From the NCBI GenBank assembly GCA_029378245.1, contig JARKIF010000066.1:144190-208189 (forward strand): DNA of 64,000 nt, written 5' to 3'. Below, piece by piece: positions 53,792 to 64,000 of this stretch. The notes under the pieces were generated by a model that was given only the letters and a program-made list of their open reading frames with translations, was not told the DNA's origin and ran no database searches. The translations under genes and the position numbers were made by a program. The stretch comes from Roridomyces roridus. Lineage: Eukaryota; Basidiomycota; Agaricomycetes; Agaricales; Mycenaceae. Position 1 is the stretch's first letter, and every line of letters starts with the position of its first letter.

Positions 53792-55152
53792 GGTGAGGCT
53801 GGTAGATGGACGAAAGACTCGGACGAGGTGGTCTAATTTATATCTGTGCGTGTAGGACGGTCAGATCCAACATTCGATGGACAGCTATGAGACATCACGC
53901 GGCTTTGAATTGCCATCCACAGTCATGGCAATCTTTCGGCTTTGACCCGTACTCTGGCAGTGCAAGTTCTTTCTCCTTGAATATGCCTCGTTCGTTGGTT
54001 CAGGTCCTACGACTATTGTACAATATATTCCCCCAGGTGAATCCCGCGCAGTGAGTCTGAAGTCGTCAAGATCGGTCAGGAATGAACGAGACCTCTGCCC
54101 TGCCGCGTGGCCATCTCAATTTACTTGGGTGCCGCGTTCCAAAAATGAGCATCCGTCGGCTCGAGCGCTCCGTCTCGCCCCGTGCGCACTGAGTGACTCA
54201 TGATCACAGCTGTCGGTCGCCCATCGCGAAACTATCACTTGCTTACCGCGTCCGAATTGAATATTGAAAACGCGTTCTACAACTACACTATTACATACCG
54301 AGGGCTCCGACAAACGAAAGTTCACATGCTCCATGGTTACAACAAGGCTAGAAGGTGATATGCTTGGGCTCTTGATTTCGCGGAAACACTTGATAATACT
54401 TGGGTACGAGCAAGGTCTGATTACCGTGACGGAGAAACCTTGGACCTGGACATCAGAGGTGTCCCGGTGTGCGAAAACTGGAGGACACTAGGACTAAATT
54501 GTTCAACCAAGTAATTGGACCCGCAGTCGAATGACTCGAATCAACTCTTGCTTGAGCTTCTAGCTCACAGAAACGTTACGAACTTTCCGATTTGACGATT
54601 TTTTCTCGTTCTTACAGACCCCCTGGCAACGGGACAACTGTTGGGCTAATCAGAATCATTTCTGCCTACGTAGCGACCGACAAATACTACTTACGGCCCA
54701 CAAATCCTGCTTGCAAGTCGTGGAAAGGCGTGGGACTCAGGAACCCTCAGGCCTCCCAAGGCGAACTCAATCAGCTTTAGTGGCAGGAGATTTTTAAAAA
54801 GACCGGATTCACATTATCTGCCGTGCAGAGCAAAGGCCTCAAACCAAGTACAACAAGGTCTCCGTTCCTGTTCTATTCAGCAACGAACGTTCTCCGGTCT
54901 TCATGAACATAATGGTCCGTGGAATATTACTATCTGGAATACATGCTGTGGGGTACATTACTCTAGCGATACATAAATCATGTCCAATTCCGAACCTCGC
55001 CTCGACTGGGAGTTAACCGCCGACCGAGCGACAGGCGGAATCAATATTGTCCTCGGCGCCCACAATAACATGGCCCAGCAGGCGGACATGAACACCGACC
55101 ATGGCCACTACCAATTAATCAACAAAAGCGCGAGTGAGAGTAAGAACAGGAC
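53792..55152. other. Spacer between Zn2Cys6 genes 2 and 3
   Basis: No gene supported. Confidence 0.4.
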
Positions 55153-55862
55153 TCACGAGTTGAAGTACGCGGCATCCCCGCTCTCCATTTGCGAGCGATA
55201 GATATTGGGGTGATGAGGATTCCGGCTAAGCCGCGGGGGATAGGCAGCGTCACGCTCGTCGGTGGGGTAGGGATACGCTGCTGGATGAGCATGGCCGTGG
55301 GGCACACAGGGGTAGGATGCTTGCTCGCCGTATGGTCCCGGCCTCGAGTGACTGGGATGCACACCAGAGCTGTACCGGTGGTGTTGCGAGATGTTGGGGA
55401 CAGCATGCGCATGCGTATGAGCGTAGGGTGCTGCGCCTTCTTGCCCAAACCCGTAGGGATGAGGAGGCTCGCCCCAGCCTGGTGAGGACGGATGTCCGGG
55501 CGGTGCGGTTGACCGTGGGCGGTACAACGAGGTCGGGGTTAGAGGCTCCACAGGGTCGGTCCCATGCCGTGACGAAGACGCCGAGTCGGAGGATAACGAG
55601 GGGATGCCACCAGATGTCACTGGCATGTACTCGCAGTGTAGCTTTTTCTTGATGCACCGTTCGCAAGGGTGGTCATATTCCTCTGTCGTCACGCACTACT
55701 CCACCCAGTCAGAAAAAGTCATAATTGAGGAGGAGAAGCACGGACCTTGATCCTCCGCTTGCGACAATGGACGCAAGCCATGTACACCCTCGATCGGGAC
55801 GGTAAGAATGAGAGTTCCGGAGAAGTCTTCGGTGCTGGTCGTTCGTTTCTGTGAGAAGACAT
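55153..55862 (-). CDS. Small Zn2Cys6 DNA-binding protein, gene 3
   Basis: More diverged member. It starts MSSHRNERPAPKTSPELSF, then ACVHCRKRRIK, an intron of about 50 nt, CVTTEEYDHPCERCIKKKLH and CEY: the same C-x2-C-x6-C-x9-C-x2-C-x6-C cluster. The tail is Pro/His/Tyr/Gly-rich and ends HPNIYRSQMESGDAAYFNS. The TGA stop again falls in GTGAGT. No downstream exon could be matched to genes 1 and 2. It is the third tandem copy on the same strand at intervals of about 2.1 kb. Confidence 0.7.
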
Positions 55863-56788
55863 TCTAAGATATCCAGGGGACGTTGGAGAAGTTCAGCGTG
55901 GGTGACTCGTATTTATACGTGTCTATTGGCCCCGCAGCGCCGCCTTGCCTGTCCCATAATAATGGCATTGATGCCTGGGGCTGCATTGCCTCACTTGGTT
56001 AAAGCTCAGGGAGTATCTCGTCAGTCGGCCACCGCTTCGATAGGCTAGCACTCACCATAAGGGGTAGGGTATACCGGCGGAATTGACAACACCCTACTTT
56101 GGCACGCTGTCGTGGACGCAATCTGTGAAGCAGGGGTCAATTTTCGGCGTCTTCAAACGATCGAGCAATCCCCACCGGCTAAAAATGCGATTGGACCCTG
56201 AAACTTCGACAGATTGGGATCGAGGATTGAGATAGAATGCTTCTTCCAGTGAGCGGAACGCGGGAGAGACAGTCAGCCAGCTGGCACCTTCAAAATAGTT
56301 CTGAAACTTACCCCAGTCGGAGGCTGTCGGTAGAGAAGCAACGAGATGGAGAGAGATAGATATCCATCGAGTGACTCGAGGAAGATCCCGCCGGATGCAT
56401 CACGACTGGCCGAGGCGAGGGAGGCTGTTCGATCCTGTCCAGTAGAGTAGGCGCCCAGCTGTGGGCGACGGCAGCAAAGTACACGTACTTTTTGCATCCC
56501 ATGCTAGTTGCCGCAGCCGGAGCCGACCAGGGAACGGGGGAAATCTGTTCGTACGTGGAAGGCTGGAACGACTGCGACGACGCTATCTGGGAAATATGAA
56601 TGGTAGAGTCGATAATGAGTCAGGTATTCGAACGACCGTTGAATTCACCTTCGGGTTTAACGGGGTACCCAGTCATAATTGAGGCAGAGCATAAACATGT
56701 GGATTTCAGAGGCAGTAACGGCGATCTTGCAGTCCAAGTCGGACATCGGCTACCAGAACTAAATTCCAGTGAATGAAATGATCTGCAA
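55863..56788. other. Spacer after Zn2Cys6 gene 3
   Basis: No gene supported. Confidence 0.4.
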
Positions 56789-57838
56789 TCAAGTTGTTGA
56801 AAGTAACCAAGTACCGCCAACTGATCTTGTTACCGAACGGTGATTGTAAACAAAGTAAATGGAAACAGCATGAGACAGGCTGACTCGAGATTCAAGGCTT
56901 CGTGCGGTCGACATTGAATTCGCGCACAGGCCGTCGGAAAAAAGGCCAGGAAAGAAGTTGTGCTGCCGTAATCGGCGCAAATACTCTCTTGACGACCGAG
57001 GACGGCGATTTTCTCGGGCCTGGAATTCATTCACCGGCCAAAAAAATGCTGCAGACGGAGCTCTTTTGATCTCCAGCTCGATGGTGATTTCCGGTGCAAC
57101 GCGATTGAACATTGGACCAAAGGAGGTAAGTAATCTGAGTAGGCTTGACGTGATTCCTCGACAAGAGAACAGTACAGGAAACCGCAGCCAGGCTGATCAC
57201 GAGAGTATGAGCAGTCCACCAGAGATTTGGTACATCAGCGTTTGACCGACGAATCTCGTGGGATCGGGCTCAGTAAGGCTGTTTCTAAGAATGGAAGATA
57301 GGTCCAAGTTGTCGACGTCGGTCCAGAAAGGCTGGCGGAGTTTGAGTGGGAGATGGGGTTCTTTGGTATGGTTTGCATCTTCCTTTGTTCTTCGCAGGGG
57401 AAGCTTGAGGATGACAAAGGTCCACGTTTGTGCCAGGACCAATGTATATTCGCGGAGGTTACGGAGCGATAGTCTGTCAAGAGAGACTAGGACCAATGCA
57501 CATCCCGGCGGGAGGGAAATACCCAAGCTCAGACCAGCAGAGAAATCTTGGGAATCAAGTGCGCATAGCATGGAGGACAGAGGCAGAGCAGTAAATCTCG
57601 CGACGTGGATGATGGTGATGTCAAAAGCACATGCGGTTGTATGGCGTTGTTTGTGAACTGCCGTGTGATTGATTGATATCGCCCACTGCCGACGTCTTGC
57701 CGAGTTGAATAAGTTCGCTCGCAAATTTGAAATGAGGCTGGGGCAGGGAATGCTGGAAATGTACCAGCGGCGGTCGGAATCGGGCTCATCTGCTCCCGTA
57801 AACATGGAGTAGCCAATGCCGGGGGCCAACGGGGTCAC
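56789..57838 (-). CDS. Hypothetical protein, probably spliced
   Basis: A 213-codon reverse-strand frame (57838-57197) starts MTPLAPGIGYSMFTGADEPD and includes ALDSQDFSAGLSLGISLPPG and LVSLDRLSLRNLREYTLVLA. After one TGA the same frame continues FNRVAPEITIELEIKRAPS and ENRRPRSSREYLRRLRQHNF to 56789. GT-AG sites around 57225-57160 could remove the stop. I recognise no domain. The reading is plausible but not proven. Confidence 0.3.
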
Positions 57839-57997
57839 CTTTGTAGAAAATCAGTCAATTGAATCTTGACGTCAAGTGAATTCCAAAAGTGTGCACTCCC
57901 TTGCGGCCTCGCCGTCGTGCGGACTCGAGCAACATAAAACCCTGAAAGCAAAGATCAGCCATGGCCCACAGCTGGGTAGGAGTATGTACCAGAACGG

Positions 57998-58384
57998 ATG
58001 CCAGGCTCGGCGCTCATCTCTGTGTACGATGCAGAGCGTCGTCGGCGACCGATTCACCGCCCACACCAGAATATTCGTGAGGCGACAGTCGGCCCAATAT
58101 TCTTTTCTGACGCTCTACAAATTGAGCTTGCCGAATCCCGACGAAGAACGGACAAGGCGGAGTCGGTGGGCAATGCTTCCGAAGCCGTTCTAATCCATTA
58201 TACGGGAACCTCAGGTATTACTAGCCGCTCGCCTCCCGGAAGAATTCACATCATTCCGCACGACAACTTGACGAAATTGGCCATGGTTGAGCGGCGAATG
58301 CGTACCTCCACCGAGTCACCCCTCCGTATACAGAAAAAGAATGTATCGAGATTATTCGTGGTTCCTGGAATTCATTCGGACTAG
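57998..58384 (+). pseudogene. Fragment resembling an NAD(P)-dependent epimerase/NmrA-like protein
   Basis: The middle reads DALQIELAESRRRTDKAESV then NASEAVLIHYTGTSGITSRS-PPGR. This resembles the 'x-x-LIHTSGTSV-x' strand and loop that follows a residue-number helix in fungal NmrA-like/epimerase proteins. No Rossmann GxxGxxG start is found upstream, and the end is not typical. Probably a gene remnant; the assignment rests on one short motif. Confidence 0.25.
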
Positions 58385-59324
58385 GGTGACCATGAGACGA
58401 AAGTCTTCTGCGAGCAGGCCCAAGTTGGTCAAGGCTTAAACATCTGATATCATCCCGCACCTTGCAGCCAGAAACTCCATGCTCCGTCCTACGCCAGACA
58501 TTAATATTTCGGTGCGGCGATGCCTGAGCGACGAAAACACCCAGAGGGGTGAGGCGCATCAATTTTAGCTTTTAATCTCGCCCCTTGGGCCTCGGTGCCA
58601 CAGTCTGCATCCTTGTTGACGATAAGTATTCACTGTCAAAGGAGAGAAAAGTCCAAAGGTCCCGGAGAAATCACGCTCAGGGTCCTTGCGGGTGTTTTTC
58701 ATTTTGCGTTTGGTTCAACTATAATCAGCGAGCTCCGATGTCGAGCCAGCCTAGCTTCGAGGACCTACGGCGGCGTTTGGTGGAATGCAGAGGATGCTAT
58801 AGGACATGGAGTGAGCATGATATCTAGAGGAATGGAGCTGCGCGCCACGCACGGGAAGCCACAACAGTTCATTATTAGTGAGCGCTTCAGTTGACTTGAT
58901 ATCAAGCCGCGGTACTTACTAAATATTGGATTTCTGGCTGAGGTTCTCCCGCCCGGCGCCCGCCTACATAATAAAAATTAAGTAATCTCCTCACCTCCTC
59001 ACCTGGTTTCCAAAGTGTTTTCTTTTGGCTGCGGATGAGGATCCGAATCTGCTTAACAGCTTCATTGTCGTATTTGCAGTGCTCCAGCGCCGAATCTGAG
59101 GGAGGCAACGAGTCGGAACGGAACTGCAGATCACCAGCCCCTTGTCGATTTGAATGACGGTCGACACATGGGACAAGATATATTCTCAGAAACCAGTAAC
59201 GCCAGTCGACTGTCCTGGGAACGGTAAGATCCAATTCGTACTCCCAAACTAAAGCAACGGACTCTTTGGAGCTGGAATAATCAAACAGCTAGTCACATTG
59301 TCAACGGCGCACCGCCGGGCACTG
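58385..59324. other. Region without a supported gene
   Basis: Nothing recognisable. Confidence 0.4.
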
Positions 59325-60896
59325 CTGGATGTGAATTGGCCGCGGAGTAAGATGTAAGATATCATCCCGATTCGGCGCTGCATATTCGTTTTCGTATGGA
59401 TGTTGAGCTGAGAGCTCCACCGGATATTCGCAGTCAGCTGGGCAATATGATTTTTTCGAGGTCCGTCCGAGGGGAATGCATAGATCTTCTTTAACCAGAG
59501 ATACGCAAATACTTTGAGCGCAGTTCAGTACTGGGTTCATACAAGAGATACCATACCATACATTGCGTTAAATTCCAGGTTAGGGTGCTTGAATTGAACT
59601 GACCGGGGAGTAAGATATCATCCCGATTCGGCGCTGCGTATTCGTTTTCGTATGTATGCTGAGCTGAGAGCTCCACCAGATATTCCGCAGTTCTTCGTGT
59701 CAGCTGGGCAATATAATTTTTTCGAGGTCCTGCCGACAATGCATAGTCTTCTTTGACCAGAGATACGCAAATCCTTTGAGACGAGTTGATTACTAGTTTC
59801 ATACAAGAGGGATGCCATACCGTGCGTTATGCAAATGCTAGGGTACTTGAATTGAACTGCTGCGTATTCGTATGCATGTTGAGCTGAGAGCTCCACCGGC
59901 AATTTCGCAGTGTGTTCTTTGACCGAGTTTAGTACTGGTTTCATACAAAAGGGATGCCATACCAGGCATTGCGTTTAATTACATTTTCCAGGTTGGGGTA
60001 CTTGGATTGAACTGGCCAGGGAGTAAGATAGCATCCCGATTCGGCGTTGCGTATTCGGATGTGTGTTGAGCGGTACCGGAGATTGCGAGGGAAAGCTTAG
60101 TGCTGGCAAGGTTCGGTTCGGTTCGGTTCAGCAGCATTTTTTCTGAACCCCGAACCTGAACCTGGCGTTCGGTTCGGGCCATTACCGAACCTTGAACCTG
60201 AACGCGCGTTCGCGTTCGGTTCAGGTTCGAACGTGTTCGAACCCCGCCGGTCCCTGATCCCAAGAATCCTCCCAAAAAAGTGTTCTGTGCTGAGGGTACC
60301 TGGGAAGGAGTCAACTGAGGTGCTTTGGGGAACCCGATGGATCATGTACGGCGCTGTAATGTGCAGCCGACACATTTCCGCCACTATTGATGCGCCATCA
60401 ATCATCTTGATGATCAGTCAGAGGCGCGCAACACGGCGTACAATGGGTTACAAGGGTGTGGATGTTACCGGATGGGTATACTTGCTACAGATCACACCGG
60501 CACTGCCAAAAATGTGGGAAATCCGGCGTGAAATTGACACAATTGTGCTGATGGGGTTCACTTTCAGGTTCAGGTTCGAACGCGCACGGTGCTGGCCGAA
60601 CCCCGAACCGAACTTGCGTTCAGGTTCAGGGATTTTGTGAACCTGAACACTGAACCCGCGTCCGGTTCAGGTTCGGTTCAGGTTCGAACCGATTTCTGAA
60701 CCGGACCTTGCCACCACTAGGAAAGCTAGGGGAGTCAGTTAGCTGCGTAACATAGTTTTTTTCCCCGAAGTCCGAGGAGAAAGTCAAGCAAGTGCTTGGA
60801 GACGAATTTAGTATGTAGCAAGTAACACGGCCACGTTTCATACAAGAGGGATGCCATACCGTGCGTGGACTAGGGTACTTGAATCGAAGGCAAGAG
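59325..60896. repeat. Degenerate tandem repeat array, interrupted by a transposon
   Basis: Units of about 220-260 bp share GAGCTGAGAGCTCCACC (59405, 59661, 59881), AAGATA(T/G)CATCCCGATTCGG, GGGCAATAT(G/A)ATTTTTTCGA, ACCAGAGATACGCAAAT and CATACAAGAG followed by GATGCCATACC. Three to four units are recognisable, with internal deletions in the third. The last partial unit (about 60780-60896) lies beyond the 623-bp element at 60097-60719. On the reverse strand several units keep similar open readings (VELSAQH...NEYAAPNRDDILL), so the repeat may derive from coding sequence. Confidence 0.75.
60097..60719. mobile_element. 623-bp hAT-like non-autonomous element with GGTTC repeats
   Basis: Ends TAGTG(C/G)TGGCAAGGT form inverted repeats, flanked by the perfect 8-bp duplication GGAAAGCT (60089-60096 and 60720-60727). 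Both subterminal regions are packed with GGTTC/GAACC motifs in both orientations (about 60110-60245 and 60555-60705), as expected for transposase-binding clusters. No transposase frame. Length, duplication size and ends fit a hAT-derived MITE. Confidence 0.85.
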
Positions 60897-61129
60897 ACGC
60901 CAATCGTCAAGGAGATCGTGGGGAGCCTCTGAGACGTCGGTCGATGTTCGAAGCCGGTCTTTTCATCCCCCAGGAATAGTGGAGTTGTTGTCTTCAATCT
61001 TGAGGACATCTACAGCAATCTGTCGTGAAACACAGTTATGACGCAAGGGCATCGGAGTCAGAGACGTCCGACTAAACATATCACAGACGGAATTAGTTCA
61101 AGGAGAGGCCTCCAGACATATCGGAGCGT

Positions 61130-61848
61130 TTGCTTCAGCTATGGGATGAGTCTGCCGTTTCAAGTAATCGGAACCACTGGGTCATCACTGTTGGCATTTG
61201 CCCACAGCTCCACTTCCCAATGAGGAAGGTGATGGTGGCGCTGTTCTCGGCCAGTTCTTCGGCCATCCGTGCTGCCGTATTCTCGCCGCCCTTTGTTGTG
61301 GCTCGCTTGCCTCTCGCTTCCATCCTCACTCCTTCCTGCGCAAAACCGCCACGTCCCCGCCACCCTCCCGCCAGCCATGTGCGATATCAACGACCGCTCG
61401 AGCGTTCTTTCTGCTGTCTATTCTGTGTGAGCGAGACACTGCAGCTGTCGCTGAAGGACGAAGGGTGTCCTCTCGAGACTCGTGCGTCGCAGTATCCCTC
61501 CATTTCAGTCCCGCCGTTGACCAAACTCTCTCCCAAGGGCACGAAGAGCCATGGAAAGCTCTTTTACACCTTCTCCAGTGGACACCAGCCCGACAGCCCA
61601 CCCACACCACACTTGGTATCGCTAACTCAAGCACGCCCAGCAGCGCCCCACGACGCGTTGACCTCCCTCACGCCTCTGTCGCCCACCACGACCTGGAATA
61701 CCTCCCGCTCAAGGAACGGCCCTCTCACCCCGAATGCACGTGCCCCTTCCCGCCCATCTCGCCCGACCACAGCAACGTTGAGATCGTCCAGCCGTTGACG
61801 GTCAAGCCCCGCCCTCAGCTCAGTAGGCCCAGGCACCACGGCTGTTGA
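61130..61848 (+). CDS. Hypothetical Pro/Ser/Thr-rich protein, model uncertain
   Basis: Two overlapping plus-strand frames stay open for over 200 codons. One contains LTKLSPKGTKSHGKLFYTF and PLSPTTTWNTSRSRNGPLTP; the other contains DLEYLPLKERPSHPECTCPF and VEIVQPLTVKPRPQLS. An ATG at 61378 (MCDINDRSSVLSAVYSV) before a GTGAGC donor could be a real start. I recognise no domain and cannot choose the frame. Confidence 0.3.
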
Positions 61849-62252
61849 CGCCGTCCTCCCAGGTCTGACCAGCTTGCGCGCGCTCGAAGCTGCCCCGCCC
61901 CTGAGTTACCCGCAGCGAGCGTGCCATGCCTCACACCTTACATATACCCCTTCCCCGTCCCGTCGTCCGTTCCCGCGTACACACGATGTATCCAATAGCT
62001 AGCCTAAAACTTTGATTTTCATTGTCAGCGGACTTGTAAATTTTCACAATTATCTGCCGACGGCAATCGATTTGCAGACTGTTCTGATCAAAATGATCCG
62101 AAAGACAACTGCCTCATCACCTTCCTCATCGGGAAGTGGAGTTGTGGGCAATTTGAAACAAGTCTGGGTCATCAGAAGACGCGTTTGGGTTGTGACCCTC
62201 ACAGTCACAACTGATCGCAAAGTTTTTCCTTTTCCTCCCCCTCCTCCCAAAA
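61849..62252. other. Spacer upstream of the RRM gene
   Basis: No gene seen; presumably holds the RRM gene promoter. A pyrimidine-rich stretch (CTTTTCCTCCCCCTCC-like, about 62228-62247) precedes the ATG. Confidence 0.4.
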
Positions 62253-63452
62253 ATGTTTGCCAACGCGTTCCGTCGACAAGCCCGGGCGGCTCTAGTCGCT
62301 GCTGCCACACGGTCGCTGGCGGCTCCAGCCCTCCCCACCACCCGTCCCCGCATTCTCCTCCCTCTGCGCACTCTGTCGACGTCGCTCGCCCGCCAATTCT
62401 CAGCAACGACAGAGGGCCCCAAAACGTCAGAGAACCCGCCCTCGCTGCAACTGTTCCTTGGGAACATTGCGTTCGAGGCTACCGAACATGATATCGGGCA
62501 GACCTTGTCTCAGTTTGGAGAAGTCGAGAGTGTGCGGATTGGTGCGTTCCTTGCTTCCCATCCCTCGAGTACTAAACACTAACTATCCACCAGTGACCAA
62601 CCCGGACGGCTCCTCCCGTGGATTTGGCTACGCTACTTTCAAGAACCAGGAGGCTGCCACGGCTGCGTTCGAGGCAGGCCTTTGGATTCTCGATCGTCCC
62701 TTGCGGACCGATTACACCATCCCGCGCGACGCTCAGCGTTCCCCCAGCCCACGTGCCTTCCGCTCCTCCTCCTCTGACGCTGCCCCACGTGCCGCTGCTC
62801 CCCCGAGCAATGTCATCTTCTGCGGCAACCTGCCGTTTGGCGCTGACGAGGCTGAGGTGCGCGAAAAGTTTGCACCCTTTGGGGCCATCCGGAGCGTACG
62901 CGTGTCGACACGGCCTGACGGCACGTCCCGGGGCTTTGCACATGTCGAGTTCCTGTCCAAGGAGGACGCTGTAGCGGCCCATGCCAGCTATCTGGAGGAG
63001 CCGCTGTATATGCTCGACCGCAACGTCCGGGTGGACTTTGCGCCCGTCCGGCCGACGGCTCACAACCCGCCCTCGAGCAAGTTGTATTTCTACGACTATC
63101 GCGGCAACGAAGAGTCCATCCGGGAGGTTTTGAAGGACTGACGAGTCTGCACTCCAGAGGGTCTACTTCCGTGCGTGGCTCTTTCTCCTTCTCAGGCCAG
63201 TCTGACTGACGGCATTTAGTTCGCAACGCGACCACGAATGAGCTGACTGGGAGTGGCTTCGTCGAGTTCCTATCTGTCGAGCGTGCAAAGGATCGCTGCA
63301 GGAGCTACACGGTCAGACCACGAGCTATGGCCCGCTTAACCTCGAGTTTCGCTATCAACAAGCCGGCCGAGGCAGCAGCGCCAGATGTCTGGGTACGACC
63401 AGAGCCGTGGGGGGAACGGCCGTCGAGGGGGTACGGAGGTGGGGATTTCTGA
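62253..63452 (+). CDS. Mitochondrial-type RNA-binding protein with three RRM-like domains (apparent indels)
   Basis: Residues 1 to about 50 are Arg/Ala/Ser-rich without acids (MFANAFRRQARAALVAAATR), a likely mitochondrial presequence. RRM1 has LFLGNI (RNP2) and, after a 52-nt intron (62542-62593), SRGFGYATF (RNP1). RRM2 has VIFCGNLPF and SRGFAHVEF. A third, partial RRM reads LYFYDYRGNEESIREVLKD and, after another intron, LRNATTNELTGSGFVEFLSV. Such proteins bind RNA in organelle or ribonucleoprotein processing; targets unknown. Three apparent indels interrupt the end: an extra base near 63141 (LKD then DESALQRVYF), a missing base near 63294, and an extra T near 63349, after which AINKPAEAAAPDVWVRPEPW...GGDF ends at 63452. 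Confidence 0.7.
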
Positions 63453-63560
63453 GTAGATTTATGCACATACTAATACCTTAAAAATCATTTGCGACAATGA
63501 ACTCATACACACCATCTCTACTACGACCAGTCTCCTAAGAAAACTGCCCTGGATTATAGT

Positions 63561-64000
63561 ATGTCCAGTCTCGATCGACTCATGCGCACCACTCCTAGCT
63601 CCCCTTCCGCGCCCCTGTTCTGTACACCGCTGTCCCCTCAGCTCACCCTCCCCTCCTTCAAGACCGCTACCATGTCCACGTTTCCGACAGCCGGTGGCGA
63701 CCCTCCCACGCCCGACGTCGAGGAACAGGATCCGTTGACTCTGGCTGGGTCCCCCGAGGAGTCGAGCGTCACCGATCATGAAGGAGGAGGCGGAGGAGGA
63801 GGACCAGACGATGCGCCCGACTCGCACGTACAGCATCCGCACTCCCGTATGCCGAGTATCGACCTCCTCGAGCACGACATGCGCGAGCTCGACCTCGACT
63901 CGATGATAGACCGCAATCCCGGCGGCGGCGTGGACCAACGTGCTGAAACGCCGTGCCCTTTTTCGAGCCCCTTGGACCAGAGGACCTTTTTGACGTCTTT
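63561..64000 (+). CDS. N-terminal part of an unidentified gene, runs off the window
   Basis: An open frame from ATG 63561 to the window end, with an alternative start at 63672. It is Pro/Ser/Thr-rich, has a run of seven Gly codons with one Gly-coded acidic start (DHEGGGGGGG), and an acidic/leucine stretch MPSIDLLEHDMRELDLDSM. No domain is recognisable in the visible 146 codons. Low-complexity N-termini of this type are common in fungal regulatory proteins. The reverse strand is also open here, so the strand choice rests on composition. Confidence 0.45.
   Translation, partial: MSSLDRLMRTTPSSPSAPLFCTPLSPQLTLPSFKTATMSTFPTAGGDPPTPDVEEQDPLTLAGSPEESSVTDHEGGGGGGGPDDAPDSHVQHPHSRMPSIDLLEHDMRELDLDSMIDRNPGGGVDQRAETPCPFSSPLDQRTFLTS

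Noticed and set aside
54980..55201. Forward frame MSNSEPRLDWELTAD...
   Set aside because: Short, overlaps the 3' end of Zn2Cys6 gene 3; possible 3' untranslated sequence, no independent support.
59325..60896. CRISPR-like array
   Set aside because: Units are 220-260 bp, degenerate and without unique spacers of constant length; the organism is eukaryotic.
62572..63063. Reverse-strand frame of 163 codons
   Set aside because: Lies opposite the two clear RRM domains.
63459..63938. 159-codon reverse-strand frame
   Set aside because: Overlaps the more protein-like forward frame from 63561; reads as its shadow with a Val/Gly/Arg bias.

Overview
The window looks like nuclear DNA of a filamentous basidiomycete, probably an Agaricomycete. 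Genes are split by many 45-90 nt GT-AG introns. Several families are amplified in the way seen in that class: F-box/LRR-like genes, single-pass membrane proteins with a YIYG ectodomain, small Zn2Cys6 proteins, and a chromodomain Ty3/gypsy element. I cannot name a genus. All splice joins were read by eye from consensus sites and alignment between paralogs inside the window.

Layout. 1-5028: an F-box family copy split by about 3.8 kb that carries a U6 snRNA-like gene. 5179-10049: two tyrosyl-DNA phosphodiesterase (Tdp1) genes arranged tail to tail, the second damaged. 11.2-20.8 kb: two tandem blocks, each an F-box gene followed by a secreted glycine-rich protein (GRP) gene. A third block lies inverted at 43.7-41.4 kb. 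21.6-49.2 kb: eight members of a membrane protein family (A-H here) with a signal peptide, a conserved ectodomain, a Ser/Thr stalk, one membrane helix and, in seven of eight, a PPAY motif at the C-terminal end. Five look intact or nearly so (A, B, C, E, F) and three are broken (D, G, H).

Mobile DNA is dense and recent. Member D carries a 477-bp hAT-type MITE in an exon and an intact 6.2-kb Ty3/gypsy chromovirus in an intron. Member H carries a 512-bp TA-flanked MITE in its membrane exon, with a second MITE nested inside it. A 583-bp solo LTR lies at 35.4-36.0 kb, and a 623-bp GGTTC-rich hAT-like element interrupts a tandem repeat array at 59.3-60.9 kb. The gypsy LTRs differ at one position in 363, and that position lies in the predicted self-priming sequence.

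49.6-64 kb: an intron-containing tRNA-Arg(ACG), three tandem Zn2Cys6 proteins whose stop codon overlaps a consensus splice donor, weak hypothetical genes, a mitochondrial-type RRM protein with apparent indels, and the start of a gene running off the end.

The F-box, GRP, Tdp1 copy 2 and RRM genes show repeated single-base indels. These could be pseudogene decay or assembly errors; the sequence alone does not settle it.
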